Shown: positions 1 through 10,831 of the stretch, piece after piece
Layout: each line of letters opens with the position of its first letter
How positions within the stretch are numbered: position 1 is the stretch's first letter
Assembly (NCBI GenBank): GCA_006226425.1
Contig: SBGX01000032.1
Span: 104,493-168,492 of the forward strand
DNA length: 64,000 bases
Origin: Bacteroidota bacterium
GTDB taxonomy: Bacteria > Bacteroidota > Bacteroidia > Flavobacteriales_D > Crocinitomicaceae
Direction: 5' to 3'
Made by a program: the position numbers and the translations under genes
The notes under the pieces: generated by a model
Databases searched by the model: none
The model's input: the letters and a program-made list of their open reading frames with translations, nothing else
What the model was told of the DNA's origin: nothing

Positions 1-790
1 CCGGGCGCTGGCACAAAAAAAACTGGAAGATATCAGGAAAGATATTTTGGGTGGAAAAAGCTTTGAGACTCAGGCTAGAATTCATTCCCAGGACCCCGGA
101 AGTGGCTCCAAGGGAGGGACGATTGAAGCAACCAGGGGGATGATGGTTCCAAATTTTGAAGCCAATGTTTTTGCCCTGGATGAACTGGAAATTAGTCCGG
201 TTTTTGAAACGGAGTATGGCTATCACATTGTTCAATTGGTGAAAAGACAGGGGGATGATTATACTTGTCGTCACATTCTAATCATTCCAGAGTTTAACCG
301 GGAAAGCTTACAGGCATCTAGTGAAAGAATTGACCAGTGTTACAAAGAACTGAAGCAAAATGAAATTACCTGGGAGGAAGCAGTGAAGAAGTATTCCAAT
401 GATGAGAATACCAAACAGAATAGTGGGATCATTACGAACCCGATCACTGGAGAACAAACCTGGAGTATGGAAGACCTGAACCAGGTGGATCAGCAAATCT
501 ATTTGTTGACCGATGCCATGGAGAAAGGTGATGTTTCGAAGCCCTCCTTTTATTTTGATTATCTGTCTAGAAAACAAGGAATTAGAATTGTTCGTTTGAT
601 GGGGCGTACCGACCCTCACTATGCAAACCTGAAAGAAGATTACGCACTCATTCAAAGGGCCGCTGAGAATGAGAAAAAACAAAACGCACTGGACAAATGG
701 ATTAATTCCAAGGTATCGAATGCATACATTCGAATTGATGAGGAATTAATGAACTGTCCGTTTCAAACGAACTGGAAACAAACCCCCTAA
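1..790 (+). CDS. Peptidylprolyl isomerase of the SurA/PpiC (parvulin) type, 3' part only
   Basis: The reading frame is open from the first bases of the window, so the gene starts upstream and only about 262 C-terminal residues are present. The visible part begins in the last third of a parvulin domain (SKGG..., then ETEYGYHIVQL, the typical parvulin end). A second, more divergent parvulin-like unit follows, starting at CRHILIIPE and containing NSGIITNP. This two-domain layout matches periplasmic SurA-like chaperones that help outer-membrane proteins fold. A MoxR ATPase gene follows after 12 nt, so the two are probably co-transcribed. The family assignment is firm. Which paralogue it is cannot be told without the N-terminus and signal peptide. 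Confidence 0.85.
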   Translation, partial: RALAQKKLEDIRKDILGGKSFETQARIHSQDPGSGSKGGTIEATRGMMVPNFEANVFALDELEISPVFETEYGYHIVQLVKRQGDDYTCRHILIIPEFNRESLQASSERIDQCYKELKQNEITWEEAVKKYSNDENTKQNSGIITNPITGEQTWSMEDLNQVDQQIYLLTDAMEKGDVSKPSFYFDYLSRKQGIRIVRLMGRTDPHYANLKEDYALIQRAAENEKKQNALDKWINSKVSNAYIRIDEELMNCPFQTNWKQTP

Positions 791-802
791 AACCAACTAC
801 CC

Positions 803-1762
803 ATGTCTGATGTTCAAGCGATTGATAAGCTCGTAGAAGATTATAAAGCCCTGAAAAATGAAGTCCACCGTGTCATTGTGGGACAGGACGAAGTCGTTGA
901 TCAGGTGTTGATCTCTATTTTCTCGAGAGGACATGCTTTGCTAGTTGGAGTTCCCGGATTGGCAAAAACATTGCTGGTAAATACCATCGCACAAACCCTC
1001 GGTTTGAGTTTTAATAGGATTCAGTTTACTCCCGACCTGATGCCATCGGATATCATCGGTTCGGAAATTCTGGATGAAAACAGACAATTTAAGTTCATCA
1101 AAGGCCCCTTGTTTAGTAATATCATTCTGGCAGATGAGATTAACCGAACGCCTCCGAAAACGCAGTCAGCACTTTTAGAAGCCATGCAGGAAAAAAGCGT
1201 GACGGCGGCGGGGACGACTTATCAATTGCCAAATCCCTTTTTCGTATTGGCAACGCAAAACCCGATTGAGCAGGAGGGAACCTATCCGCTTCCAGAAGCG
1301 CAGTTGGACCGGTTCATGTTCAATATTTGGGTAGATTATCCGAAGTTTGTGGAAGAAATAGCGATAGTGAAGGCAACGACCGCAGACGTGTCAACGGAAT
1401 TGAGACAGGTGTTGGACGGAGAGCAGATCAAGGCCTATCAACAATTAATCAGAAGAATCCCTGTAGCAGATAATGTATTGGAATATGCTGTGAAACTGGT
1501 AGCCAAGACAAGATATGCCAGTGAGTATGCTCCACAATTGACCAAGGATTTTGTGAGTTGGGGCGCCGGGCCAAGAGCATCCCAGTATTTGATTATCGGA
1601 GCGAAATGTCACGCAGCAATCCGGGGAAAATATTCACCAGACATAGAAGATGTTAAAGCAGTGGCAACTCCCATACTTCGACATCGAATCGTTCGCAACT
1701 ATAAAGCAGAGGCAGAAGGTTATAGTTTGGACCGAATTATTGAAGAATTAATGAAAGACTAG
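803..1762 (+). CDS. MoxR family AAA+ ATPase
   Basis: This is a 319-residue AAA+ protein of the MoxR type, a cytoplasmic ATPase thought to act as a chaperone for metal-binding or von Willebrand factor A proteins. The Walker A motif GVPGLAKT lies at about residues 49-56 and Walker B IILADEIN at about 107-114. The sensor stretch ATQNPIEQEGTYPLPEAQ is also present, and the length is normal for the family. It lies 12 nt downstream of the SurA-like gene. The usual partner, a DUF58 protein, is not adjacent but occurs alone at 39863. The next gene starts about 110 nt downstream with its own promoter-like element, so this gene probably ends its operon. Confidence 0.93.
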   Translation: MSDVQAIDKLVEDYKALKNEVHRVIVGQDEVVDQVLISIFSRGHALLVGVPGLAKTLLVNTIAQTLGLSFNRIQFTPDLMPSDIIGSEILDENRQFKFIKGPLFSNIILADEINRTPPKTQSALLEAMQEKSVTAAGTTYQLPNPFFVLATQNPIEQEGTYPLPEAQLDRFMFNIWVDYPKFVEEIAIVKATTADVSTELRQVLDGEQIKAYQQLIRRIPVADNVLEYAVKLVAKTRYASEYAPQLTKDFVSWGAGPRASQYLIIGAKCHAAIRGKYSPDIEDVKAVATPILRHRIVRNYKAEAEGYSLDRIIEELMKD

Positions 1763-1862
1763 GGCGCTAAAACCCTGTATCGAAGCGTCTTTCAGTAGCT
1801 AATTAACATTTTACTTTTTAAAAAAACTGTTTTAGCCTCCAAATGGCAGACAGGACATGCCG

Positions 1863-1870
1863 TAATTTTG
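1863..1870 (+). promoter_or_regulatory. Candidate -7 promoter element for the SirB1-like gene
   Basis: TAATTTTG matches the Bacteroidetes -7 consensus TAnnTTTG exactly and ends 5 nt before the ATG at 1876. It lies inside the longer possible reading frame that starts at 1843. If it is the promoter, the ATG at 1876 is the real start and the mRNA would have almost no leader. No good -33 element was seen. Confidence 0.4.
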
Positions 1871-1875
1871 TGCTT

Positions 1876-2754
1876 ATGGAAGCAATGCGGACTGTCGAGG
1901 CCCTGGTGCATCTCATAGATGATCCTGATGAGCACGTGTTTGAACACGTGCGTGGACAACTTAAGTCCTATGGACGTGATGCCATCCCCTACCTGGAAGG
2001 TTCCTGGGAGAAGAATGAATTTGGTCTGTTACATCAAAGCCGGATTGAGGATCTGATTCATGAGATTCAGTTCGACACCTGTAAAGAAGAATTGAGAAGT
2101 TGGAGAACATCCAGCTCGAAAGACTTACTCGACGCGTCTATCATCATTGCAAAATATCAGTATCCTGATCTGGACGTACAAGGGATTCGGGATGAAATCG
2201 AACGAATTAGACAAGCTGTTTGGTTGGAGATCAATGAACATCAAACAGCATTTGAGAAGATTAAGGTCTTCAATAAAGTCTTTTACGAAATGTGCGGATT
2301 TCGGGGGAATACCAGATCCTTTCATTCACCTTTGAGTTCTTATGTAAATACGGTACTTGAAACAAGGAGAGGAACACCCTTGACACTTAGTCTCATTTAC
2401 AGTGTGATTGCCCAATCATTGAAGATTCCGGTTTTTGGGGTGAATTTGCCCAATCATTTCGTGCTTTGCTACATGGATGAAAACCAGACGCAGCGATTAT
2501 TGGACAATGAAAATAAGTTTGGAGTACTATTTTACATCAACACATTTTCAAGGGGGAAGATTTTTTATGAGAATGATGTCACCCAGTTTTTGCGGAAATT
2601 GCAAATAACACCGGATCGAAGTCACTTTGAGCCATGTTCGAATACGATCATGATCCAACGAATGCTAACCAACCTGATTACCGCTTTTCAGCACGTAGGT
2701 AACCTGCGAAAAGTAAATGAACTGAACGAGTTGAGATCCTTGTTCAGCGATTAA
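1876..2754 (+). CDS. SirB1-like protein (transglutaminase-like core 2 family)
   Basis: A 292-residue protein if started at ATG 1876; an in-frame ATG at 1843 would add 11 residues. I prefer 1876 because a perfect -7 promoter motif lies between the two. The central part (LETRRGTPLTLSLIYSVIAQ, then PNHFVLCYMDE) matches the SirB1/YchA type transglutaminase-like domain, preceded by an alpha-helical HEAT-like N-terminus. Members of this family generally lack a demonstrated catalytic activity, so function is unknown. The gene converges with the CoA ligase gene on the other strand, with only 14 nt between stop codons. Confidence 0.8.
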   Translation: MEAMRTVEALVHLIDDPDEHVFEHVRGQLKSYGRDAIPYLEGSWEKNEFGLLHQSRIEDLIHEIQFDTCKEELRSWRTSSSKDLLDASIIIAKYQYPDLDVQGIRDEIERIRQAVWLEINEHQTAFEKIKVFNKVFYEMCGFRGNTRSFHSPLSSYVNTVLETRRGTPLTLSLIYSVIAQSLKIPVFGVNLPNHFVLCYMDENQTQRLLDNENKFGVLFYINTFSRGKIFYENDVTQFLRKLQITPDRSHFEPCSNTIMIQRMLTNLITAFQHVGNLRKVNELNELRSLFSD

Positions 2755-2768
2755 GAAAACTGCTAATC

Positions 2769-3959
2769 CTAGCTAATTACATTCAATTCTTTACCAACCT
2801 TGATGAAAGCGGCAATTGCTTTGTCCAGATCAGCCTTGCTGTGTGCAGCAGAAATTTGTGTTCTGATTCGGGCCTGTCCTTTGGCAACAACCGGATAAAA
2901 GAAACCAATGGCGTAAACACCCTCTTCTAGTAATTTGTCAGCAAAACGCTGTGAAAGAGCCGCATCATAAAGCATGATAGGCACAATGGGGGAGTCTCCC
3001 GGTTTGACATCAAAACCAGCTTCGGTGATTCCTTTCTTAAAGTAGTTGGTGTTTTCTTCCAGTTTATCTCTTAGCTCCGTGGTGGAACTTAAAATGTCAA
3101 ATACTTTAATTGCCGCTCCAACAATGGAAGGGGCGAGTGAGTTGGAGAAAAGGTAAGGACGGGATCGTTGACGTAACATTTCGATGACTTCCTTCCGTCC
3201 GGTGGTATACCCACCCATGGCTCCGCCAAGGGCTTTTCCCAGAGTTCCGGTGATAATATCAACGCGGCCCATTACCTCACAGTATTCGGGAACACCTCTT
3301 CCGGTTTTACCAATAAATCCGGCTGAATGACATTCATCAGTCATGACTAGGGCATCGTGTTTATCTGCAAGATCACAAATTTGATCCAACTTGGCGATGT
3401 CACCGTCCATGGAAAAAACACCATCGGTCACGATGATTCGGAAGCGCTGATCCTGAGCCTTTTTTAGTTGCTCTTCCAGATCTGCCATGTCGCTGTGCTT
3501 GTAACGATATCGCTGCGCTTTACAAAGTCTGATTCCATCAATGATAGAAGCGTGGTTTAATTCATCTGAAATGATGGCATCCTCAGTCGTAAAGAGAGGT
3601 TCGAAAACCCCTCCATTGGCATCAAATGCGGCAGCATACAGGATGGTATCCTCGGTGCCGTAAAATGCAGCAATTTTTTCTTCCAGGGTTTTGTGAATGT
3701 CCTGGGTACCACAAATGAAACGTACGGAAGACATCCCGAAACCATGGGTGTCCAGAGTCTCTTTGGCGGCCTGCACCACATCCGGATGAGAAGACAATCC
3801 CAGGTAATTGTTGGCACACATAATAACCACTTGATCACCGCTTGAAATGGAAACATTTGCTCCTTGCGGACTGGTGATGACGCGTTCCCGCTTAAAAATT
3901 CCACCTGCTTCAATTTCTTTTAATTCTTCCTGTAAATGTGCTTTGATTTTTCCGTACAT
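2769..3959 (-). CDS. kbl: Glycine C-acetyltransferase (2-amino-3-ketobutyrate CoA ligase)
   Basis: This 396-residue enzyme is a PLP-dependent member of the alpha-oxoamine synthase family, at the normal length for Kbl. It converts 2-amino-3-ketobutyrate and CoA to glycine and acetyl-CoA in threonine breakdown. The PLP lysine is K242 in [19 protein letters not shown] near residue 51, [11 protein letters not shown] near 132 and [11 protein letters not shown] near 208 are typical. No threonine dehydrogenase gene (tdh) is next to it. The gene is divergent from prmC, and its leader contains an inverted repeat (3965-3982). Other family members (KAPA synthase, serine palmitoyltransferase) are less likely given the overall similarity to Kbl. 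Confidence 0.92.
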   Translation of the reverse strand: MYGKIKAHLQEELKEIEAGGIFKRERVITSPQGANVSISSGDQVVIMCANNYLGLSSHPDVVQAAKETLDTHGFGMSSVRFICGTQDIHKTLEEKIAAFYGTEDTILYAAAFDANGGVFEPLFTTEDAIISDELNHASIIDGIRLCKAQRYRYKHSDMADLEEQLKKAQDQRFRIIVTDGVFSMDGDIAKLDQICDLADKHDALVMTDECHSAGFIGKTGRGVPEYCEVMGRVDIITGTLGKALGGAMGGYTTGRKEVIEMLRQRSRPYLFSNSLAPSIVGAAIKVFDILSSTTELRDKLEENTNYFKKGITEAGFDVKPGDSPIVPIMLYDAALSQRFADKLLEEGVYAIGFFYPVVAKGQARIRTQISAAHSKADLDKAIAAFIKVGKELNVIS

Positions 3960-3964
3960 ATCGA

Positions 3965-3982
3965 TCTGATTTGTGAATCAGA
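3965..3982. repeat. Inverted repeat in the leader of kbl
   Basis: Perfect 7-bp arms TCTGATT and AATCAGA are separated by TGTG. The repeat lies immediately downstream of the kbl -7 element and 5 nt before its start codon. It could be an operator or a small mRNA hairpin; nothing in the sequence decides between these. Confidence 0.45.
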
Positions 3983-3990
3983 CAAAAATA
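3983..3990 (-). promoter_or_regulatory. Candidate -7 promoter element for kbl
   Basis: On the minus strand this reads TATTTTTG, a full match to TAnnTTTG, 23 nt before the kbl ATG. The nearest TTTG upstream is only about 14 nt away, shorter than the usual -33 spacing, so the call rests on the -7 element alone. Confidence 0.4.
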
Positions 3991-4083
3991 ATCAAATAGC
4001 AATACAAATGTTTTTAAAAAGACTGAAATAAATCGGCCTGGAGTATAGACATCGCGAAAAAAATAGGCAATTTTGAAGCCGAA

Positions 4084-4947
4084 ATGTTTTTGTCGACAAA
4101 TAGAGCCTCCGAACTTTTTCCAGCGTTTCAAAAGGAACTGGGAGAGTCGTTCAATGAGCGGGAAATTCGATTGATGATTCGACTGGCACTGGAAAAGCGT
4201 TTGGGACTCGAACGGGGGCAATTACTCTTTTTAAATGAATGCCGGCTTTCGGAATCTGACATCAACTTTTTTGAAAATTTGCTCGGAAGGCTCCAAAAGG
4301 GAGAACCTTATCAATATATTCTGGGAGAGGCGCATTTCTATGGTTTGACGCTAAGTAGCGATCAAAGAGCACTGATCCCCAGGCCTGAAACGGAAGAATT
4401 GGTTGCATGGATTCTCGAGGAGCAAAAAGAGGGAAAACATACATTGATAGATTGGGGAACCGGAAGTGGCTGTATTGCATTGGCCATAAAAGCAGAACGT
4501 CCCGAATGGAAAGTATATGCAGCAGACCTTTCGGAGGAGAGCCTGGAATTAGCTGCTCATAATGGGAGTAAGTTAGACCTGGACATTCAGGTGTTGAAAG
4601 CGGATATTTTAAATCCTGATCAAACAGAAGTTGCGAGCTCTTGTGATATTTGGGTTTCCAATCCACCCTATATACCTTTGAAAGATCGAGAACACATGAA
4701 TTCAAATGTGCTGGACTACGAACCGTCCATGGCCTTGTTCGTACCGGATGAGGATCCCTTGAAGTACTATCGAAATCTGGCAGAAGGTGCTGTGAAAATG
4801 CTTCCCGATACAGGGAAGATTTATTTGGAAGTGCACGAGGAGTATGGGGCAGAGGTGGAACAATTATTTTTATCTTTAAAATTCCGAGAGGTAAGCCTTC
4901 GACAGGACCTACAGGGAAAGAACCGAATGCTTCGGGCAGTCAAATAG
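4084..4947 (+). CDS. prmC: Peptide chain release factor N5-glutamine methyltransferase
   Basis: This 287-residue SAM-dependent enzyme (HemK/PrmC) methylates the glutamine of the GGQ motif in release factors 1 and 2. It has the helical N-terminal RF-binding part, the SAM motif DWGTGSGCIALA at about residues 121-132, and the signature NPPY (in VSNPPYIPL) near residue 197. The substrate glutamine binds the NPPY loop in known structures. It is the first gene of a tight cluster with ligA (6 nt downstream) and dapA. The start codon is the first ATG, 8 nt after a -7-like CAATTTTG. Confidence 0.93.
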   Translation: MFLSTNRASELFPAFQKELGESFNEREIRLMIRLALEKRLGLERGQLLFLNECRLSESDINFFENLLGRLQKGEPYQYILGEAHFYGLTLSSDQRALIPRPETEELVAWILEEQKEGKHTLIDWGTGSGCIALAIKAERPEWKVYAADLSEESLELAAHNGSKLDLDIQVLKADILNPDQTEVASSCDIWVSNPPYIPLKDREHMNSNVLDYEPSMALFVPDEDPLKYYRNLAEGAVKMLPDTGKIYLEVHEEYGAEVEQLFLSLKFREVSLRQDLQGKNRMLRAVK

Positions 4948-6966
<2,019 letters not shown>

Positions 6967-6968
6967 TC

Positions 6969-7844
6969 ATGAGAAAATTTCATGGAACAGGAACGGCACT
7001 GGTAACGCCATTTGATCGCCAGGGGGAAATCGATTACACCGCACTTCGAAAGTTGATTCGACTCCAGCTTGAAGGCAAAGTTGATTTTTTAGTCGTCCAG
7101 GGGACCACAGGTGAATCACCAACACTTGATCAAAAAGAGAAGATGCAGGTCTTGGAAACCGTTCTGGAGGAAAATGCGGGACAACTTCCGGTCGTTTACG
7201 GACTGGGAGGGAATAACACCCGTCAGATTAGTGCGATGATGCGTGAATTTGAAGGGAAGGTAGACGGATTGCTGTCCGTTTCGCCTTATTATAACAAGCC
7301 GACTCAGGCAGGAATTGTTCAGCATTATACCCAGTTAGCAGAAGCGACGGACTTACCCATTATTCTCTATAACGTGCCTGGACGGACAGGATCCAACGTG
7401 AGCGCAGAAACAACCTTAAAACTGGCGGAAATTAAGAACATTGTAGCCATGAAAGAAGCTTCAGGAGACTTCGATCAAATCATGGAAATTATCCGTTGCA
7501 AACCGGAAGGGTTCAGTTTGCTTTCGGGGGATGATGCGATTACCCTACCAATGATTGCCAGTGGGGCGGAAGGAGTGATTTCAGTCGTGTCAAATGCTCT
7601 GCCAGAGAAGTTTGCAAAGATGGTACGTGAAGCATTGGCAGGAAATCTGGGTGAGGCACGCAAGATTCACTATGAATTATTGCCGATCACACGCCTGTTT
7701 TTTGCTGAGGGAAATCCGGGTGGAGTAAAAATCGGATTATCAGCCAGAAAGATCATGGAGGGAAACCTAAGACTGCCTTTGTTTCCTGTGTCAGAAGAAC
7801 TTAGTTCGAGAATAAATGAAGAAATGTTTCGATTGTTAGAATAA
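6969..7844 (+). CDS. dapA: 4-hydroxy-tetrahydrodipicolinate synthase
   Basis: This 291-residue class I aldolase condenses pyruvate with aspartate semialdehyde, the first committed step to lysine and diaminopimelate. The Schiff-base lysine is K162 in IVAMKEASGD, and the catalytic tyrosine is Y134 in ILYNVPGRT. The substrate loop QGTTGESPTL lies near residue 44. Length is standard for DapA. It starts 2 nt after the ligA stop and is the last clear member of the prmC-ligA-dapA group. Confidence 0.96.
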   Translation: MRKFHGTGTALVTPFDRQGEIDYTALRKLIRLQLEGKVDFLVVQGTTGESPTLDQKEKMQVLETVLEENAGQLPVVYGLGGNNTRQISAMMREFEGKVDGLLSVSPYYNKPTQAGIVQHYTQLAEATDLPIILYNVPGRTGSNVSAETTLKLAEIKNIVAMKEASGDFDQIMEIIRCKPEGFSLLSGDDAITLPMIASGAEGVISVVSNALPEKFAKMVREALAGNLGEARKIHYELLPITRLFFAEGNPGGVKIGLSARKIMEGNLRLPLFPVSEELSSRINEEMFRLLE

Positions 7845-7891
7845 AGTTTTTAATTTCGTGCAGAAATTGTTTTAACACAGACCTTGTAGGT

Positions 7892-8746
7892 ATGAATAAA
7901 TTTGTGTATATTTTGTTGGCAAGTGTGCCACTTTGGTATGCCTGTTCAGGTGAAGAACCAGTAGAGAACAAGAATATAGATGTGGTAGAAGAAGAGGAGG
8001 GCTCTACGATTGTGTTTAATATCCCTTCGCCATCAGAGCAGTTTGAGTTGATTTCGATGCTGGATGGAGAGAAAGATATTATGTTGGTAAGTAATCCGAA
8101 CAAACGTTTTGTTGGAACAAAACAAAGAGCGTTGAATTTCGGAGTCTATATTGCTGACCTGGCCTACATGACTAGCTTTGACGAAACGTCTAAGTATATG
8201 CAGTATTTTAACCAGTTGGAGAAAATCGGAAATGAACTTGGGGTCACTGAGGTCTTTACCAAGGAGATGGGGGATATGGTGAAAAAGTGGAATAATAATC
8301 CTGATTCACTGTTCCAGTTGTCCAATGAGACTTATTCCAAATCTTTCCAAAAACTGGTGGATATCGACAAGGGAAATGAATTGTCATTGATGCTTGCCGG
8401 AGGATGGATTGAGACCATGTACTTGATTTTCGGAACCTCTAAAGGTTTTGGAAAAAGCCCTGAAATTGACCAGATTATCGCCGATCAAAAATTAGTGGCA
8501 GAGAATTTGATAGACTTTATGATAGATTATCAAGACAACGCCGATGTTTCTGAATACATGAATAAAATGGGACAGGTTCTTGACCTGTACAATGGAATGG
8601 ATTGTAAGACAGAGGAAACAAGTATCGAAGAGAATGATGGAAAGATCAGTATTTCAGGTGGAGACATCTGTGAGTTGAATCAGGCGACCTTTGATAAATT
8701 GAAGCAGGAGATTACTACTTTGAGAACAGAAGTTGTTAAAAATTAA
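7892..8746 (+). CDS. Uncharacterised lipoprotein
   Basis: A 284-residue protein with a lipoprotein signal peptide: a short hydrophobic stretch ending in the lipobox LWYAC, with the acylated cysteine at residue 18. An acidic linker with a run of glutamates near residues 35-38 follows. The rest is soluble, helix-rich and contains no motif I recognise. It lies 47 nt after dapA, and a TAATTTCG element resembling a -7 promoter sits in that gap, so it may be transcribed separately. A small secreted protein gene follows 10 nt downstream, and the pair ends at a terminator. Function unknown; probably attached to a membrane facing the periplasm. Confidence 0.75.
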   Translation: MNKFVYILLASVPLWYACSGEEPVENKNIDVVEEEEGSTIVFNIPSPSEQFELISMLDGEKDIMLVSNPNKRFVGTKQRALNFGVYIADLAYMTSFDETSKYMQYFNQLEKIGNELGVTEVFTKEMGDMVKKWNNNPDSLFQLSNETYSKSFQKLVDIDKGNELSLMLAGGWIETMYLIFGTSKGFGKSPEIDQIIADQKLVAENLIDFMIDYQDNADVSEYMNKMGQVLDLYNGMDCKTEETSIEENDGKISISGGDICELNQATFDKLKQEITTLRTEVVKN

Positions 8747-8756
8747 AGAGAGAATT

Positions 8757-9239
8757 ATGAAAATGTTTACCAGCCCGTTGAAATTAATTCTAACAGTAGC
8801 CTTGAGTGGGAGTTTTATTTATGCTCAATGCCCGCTACCGGAAAAAATTGTTAAATCGACTTCCTCCAGAAAAAGTAATTACCGTGTTAGTACTCAATCC
8901 AAATCGGGTGCTTTGAAACCGGGAGGAACGTATGAAATGTCTTTCGTGGCGAGAAGTGGCTTTGATTACAAAATCTCTTCAGATGCGCTGAACGACGAAG
9001 TAAGTATCATCTCTTTCGAGATTTTTGAAATGGTCACACGCAAGAACGAAAAGAATCAGTACAAGCGTATGAAGCATGTGATTTCGAAAACTGATGGAAA
9101 AGAGCCAGTAGAGTTTGCTACAGATAAAACTAGAAAGATCATGATTAAAGTGACCTTGGAAGCACTTCCAACGGATGACCCACAGTGTATGGCTGTGTTG
9201 ATCGAGCACAAGAAATCAACGAAAATCGGACTGGAATAA
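8757..9239 (+). CDS. Small secreted protein of unknown function
   Basis: A 160-residue protein starting at ATG 8757, 10 nt after the lipoprotein gene; an upstream in-frame TTG is a poorer start. The N-terminus is a signal peptide with cleavage likely after SFIYA. The mature part looks beta-rich (GTYEMSFVARSGFDYKIS, then ISFEIFEM), with two cysteines, one right after the cleavage site and one near the end (DPQCMAV), that could form a disulfide. No family is recognised. The gene is followed by a strong intrinsic terminator, so it closes the operon with the lipoprotein gene. Confidence 0.72.
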   Translation: MKMFTSPLKLILTVALSGSFIYAQCPLPEKIVKSTSSRKSNYRVSTQSKSGALKPGGTYEMSFVARSGFDYKISSDALNDEVSIISFEIFEMVTRKNEKNQYKRMKHVISKTDGKEPVEFATDKTRKIMIKVTLEALPTDDPQCMAVLIEHKKSTKIGLE

Positions 9240-9255
9240 GAGTATAGAATATTTA

Positions 9256-9290
9256 AAAGGCCTCCTGTCATCAAGTCGGGAGGCTTTTTT
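9256..9290 (+). terminator. Rho-independent terminator after the 8757-9239 gene
   Basis: A GCCTCC/GGAGGC stem (9260-9265 with 9279-9284) with a 13-nt loop is extended by A/T pairs and followed directly by six T residues. It lies 17 nt downstream of the stop codon. The next gene begins at 9301, so its transcript must come from readthrough or from a promoter overlapping this site. Confidence 0.85.
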
Positions 9291-9300
9291 GTTTACAGAC

Positions 9301-10302
9301 ATGGAACAACAGGCAAAAGAACTGATCAATCTGGTCAATCGCGCACAAAGAATTGTGATTACGGCTCATAAGTCCCCGGACGGTGATTCCGTAGGAAGTA
9401 GCACGGCACTTTTTCAGTTTTTAAAAAATAGGGGAAAGGAAGTACATATCTGTCACCCGGATCCGGCACCGAAGTTTCTGAACTTTATGAAAGGAGCTGA
9501 TCAGATTAAAAATTATGAAGAATCACCGGAAGCCGTAGGCGCTCTGTTAGAGCAATCCGATTTGATCTTTATGTTGGATTACAACCACAGTTCTCGCACA
9601 GGAGCTGAGATGGGAAAAATCATGGAGGCATCGTCTGCGAAAAAAGTGATGATTGATCACCACCTGAATCCTTCAGATCAGGCTGATTTAACGATTAGTG
9701 ATACCACAGCAAGTTCCACCTGCCAACTGATCTATCAATTCATTGTAGCTTCGGGGAACCATGCTGAGATCGACAAAGATTTGGCTTGCTCTGTCTATGT
9801 TGGTTTGGTGACAGATACAGGGTCTTTCCGTTTCAATTCCGTCAAACCGGAAACACATGAGATTGCCGCAGATCTGATTCGGATCGGTGTGCAACAGGAT
9901 CGAATTCATGAGGCACTCTATGATGTGAATACCCTGGATCGAATTCGCTTGCGTTCCTATCTGTGTGCAGAAAAGCTTGAAGTGATAGAAGGAGGGAAGG
10001 TGGCTTACATCACCGTAACAAAAGACGAGATGCTTCGTTACAATTACGAGAAGGGAGATACGGAAGGATTGGTCAATGTGGCGCTATCAATTGGAGGTGT
10101 TGTGATTGCTGCTTTGTTCTCAGAAGCAGATCATGGGGTGAAAATATCCTTTCGTTCCAAAGGAAAAGATCATCCGGTAAATGTGCTTGCTTCAGATCAT
10201 TTCGGTGGAGGCGGACATGCTAACGCGGCTGGAGGCTTCCATGAAGGAACCATAGGCGAAACTGTAAACAGATTCAAAGAGGTGCTTAAGTCGTATGTAT
10301 AG
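9301..10302 (+). CDS. nrnA: DHH/DHHA1 phosphoesterase (NrnA-like oligoribonuclease / pAp phosphatase)
   Basis: A 333-residue protein started at ATG 9301; an in-frame TTG at 9289 lies in the terminator T-run and is not credible. It carries the DHH motifs SPDGDSVGSS near residue 25 and DHHLNP near residue 119, and the C-terminal DHHA1 signature GGGGHANAAGG. NrnA-type enzymes degrade nano-RNA and dephosphorylate 3'-phosphoadenosine 5'-phosphate in the cytoplasm. Its stop overlaps the start of a GldI-like FKBP gene by 8 nt. A DHH gene followed by gldI is, to my knowledge, a common arrangement in flavobacteria. Confidence 0.9.
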   Translation: MEQQAKELINLVNRAQRIVITAHKSPDGDSVGSSTALFQFLKNRGKEVHICHPDPAPKFLNFMKGADQIKNYEESPEAVGALLEQSDLIFMLDYNHSSRTGAEMGKIMEASSAKKVMIDHHLNPSDQADLTISDTTASSTCQLIYQFIVASGNHAEIDKDLACSVYVGLVTDTGSFRFNSVKPETHEIAADLIRIGVQQDRIHEALYDVNTLDRIRLRSYLCAEKLEVIEGGKVAYITVTKDEMLRYNYEKGDTEGLVNVALSIGGVVIAALFSEADHGVKISFRSKGKDHPVNVLASDHFGGGGHANAAGGFHEGTIGETVNRFKEVLKSYV

Positions 10303-10831
10303 AACAATTCAAATACTATTGGTCGTATTGCTTGGTGTGATCTTTGCTTCCTGCAAAGGAAAAGAGAATCCATCCAAAGGAGTGAAATGGACTAAAAAGC
10401 AATCCACGGAGTTTAACAAGAACATAGTCATTGAAGAAGAACTCCAAATCAGAATGTTTTTGGCGAATAGAAAGTGGAAAGTGCAGAAAACGGGTTCTGG
10501 GCTCAGATACTATATTTACAAGCATGGAGAAGGAGATTCTGCACGTGCAGATATGCATGCCGAAGTTCGTTTTAAAATCAATCAACTCGATGGAACTTTT
10601 TGCTATCAGACAGATAGTCTGGAAACAGAGACCTTTCGCATAGATCATAGTGATGTAGAGAGCGGAGTGCAGGAAGGAATCAAGAAAATGCGGGTAGGTG
10701 ATAAGGCGAAGTTGATTATTCCCAGTCACCTGGGGCACGGCCTGACTGGTGACATGGATAAAATTCCACCACTGACAGTCCTGGTCATAGATTTGGAGTT
10801 GGTAAGTCTAAAACGTAACGCTAGAAAATGA
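10295..10831 (+). CDS. gldI: GldI-like FKBP-type peptidylprolyl isomerase lipoprotein
   Basis: A 178-residue lipoprotein: hydrophobic signal ending in the lipobox FASC (cysteine at residue 20), then an FKBP fold (GLRYYIYKHGEGD, GVQEGIKKMRVGDKAKLIIPSHLGHG). GldI is the FKBP-type lipoprotein needed for gliding and T9SS function in Flavobacterium johnsoniae. Placement after an nrnA-type gene supports this name, but FKBP lipoproteins are numerous, so the gliding role is an inference. It overlaps the upstream gene by 8 nt and the downstream FKBP gene by an ATGA, so all three are translationally coupled. Confidence 0.7.
   Translation: MYRTIQILLVVLLGVIFASCKGKENPSKGVKWTKKQSTEFNKNIVIEEELQIRMFLANRKWKVQKTGSGLRYYIYKHGEGDSARADMHAEVRFKINQLDGTFCYQTDSLETETFRIDHSDVESGVQEGIKKMRVGDKAKLIIPSHLGHGLTGDMDKIPPLTVLVIDLELVSLKRNARK

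Noticed and set aside
2769..3959. kbl as 8-amino-7-oxononanoate synthase (bioF) or a second serine palmitoyltransferase
   Set aside because: Length, the [14 protein letters not shown] segment and the general sequence fit glycine C-acetyltransferase better, and no biotin genes are near. The serine palmitoyltransferase-like enzyme is the separate gene at 45661.
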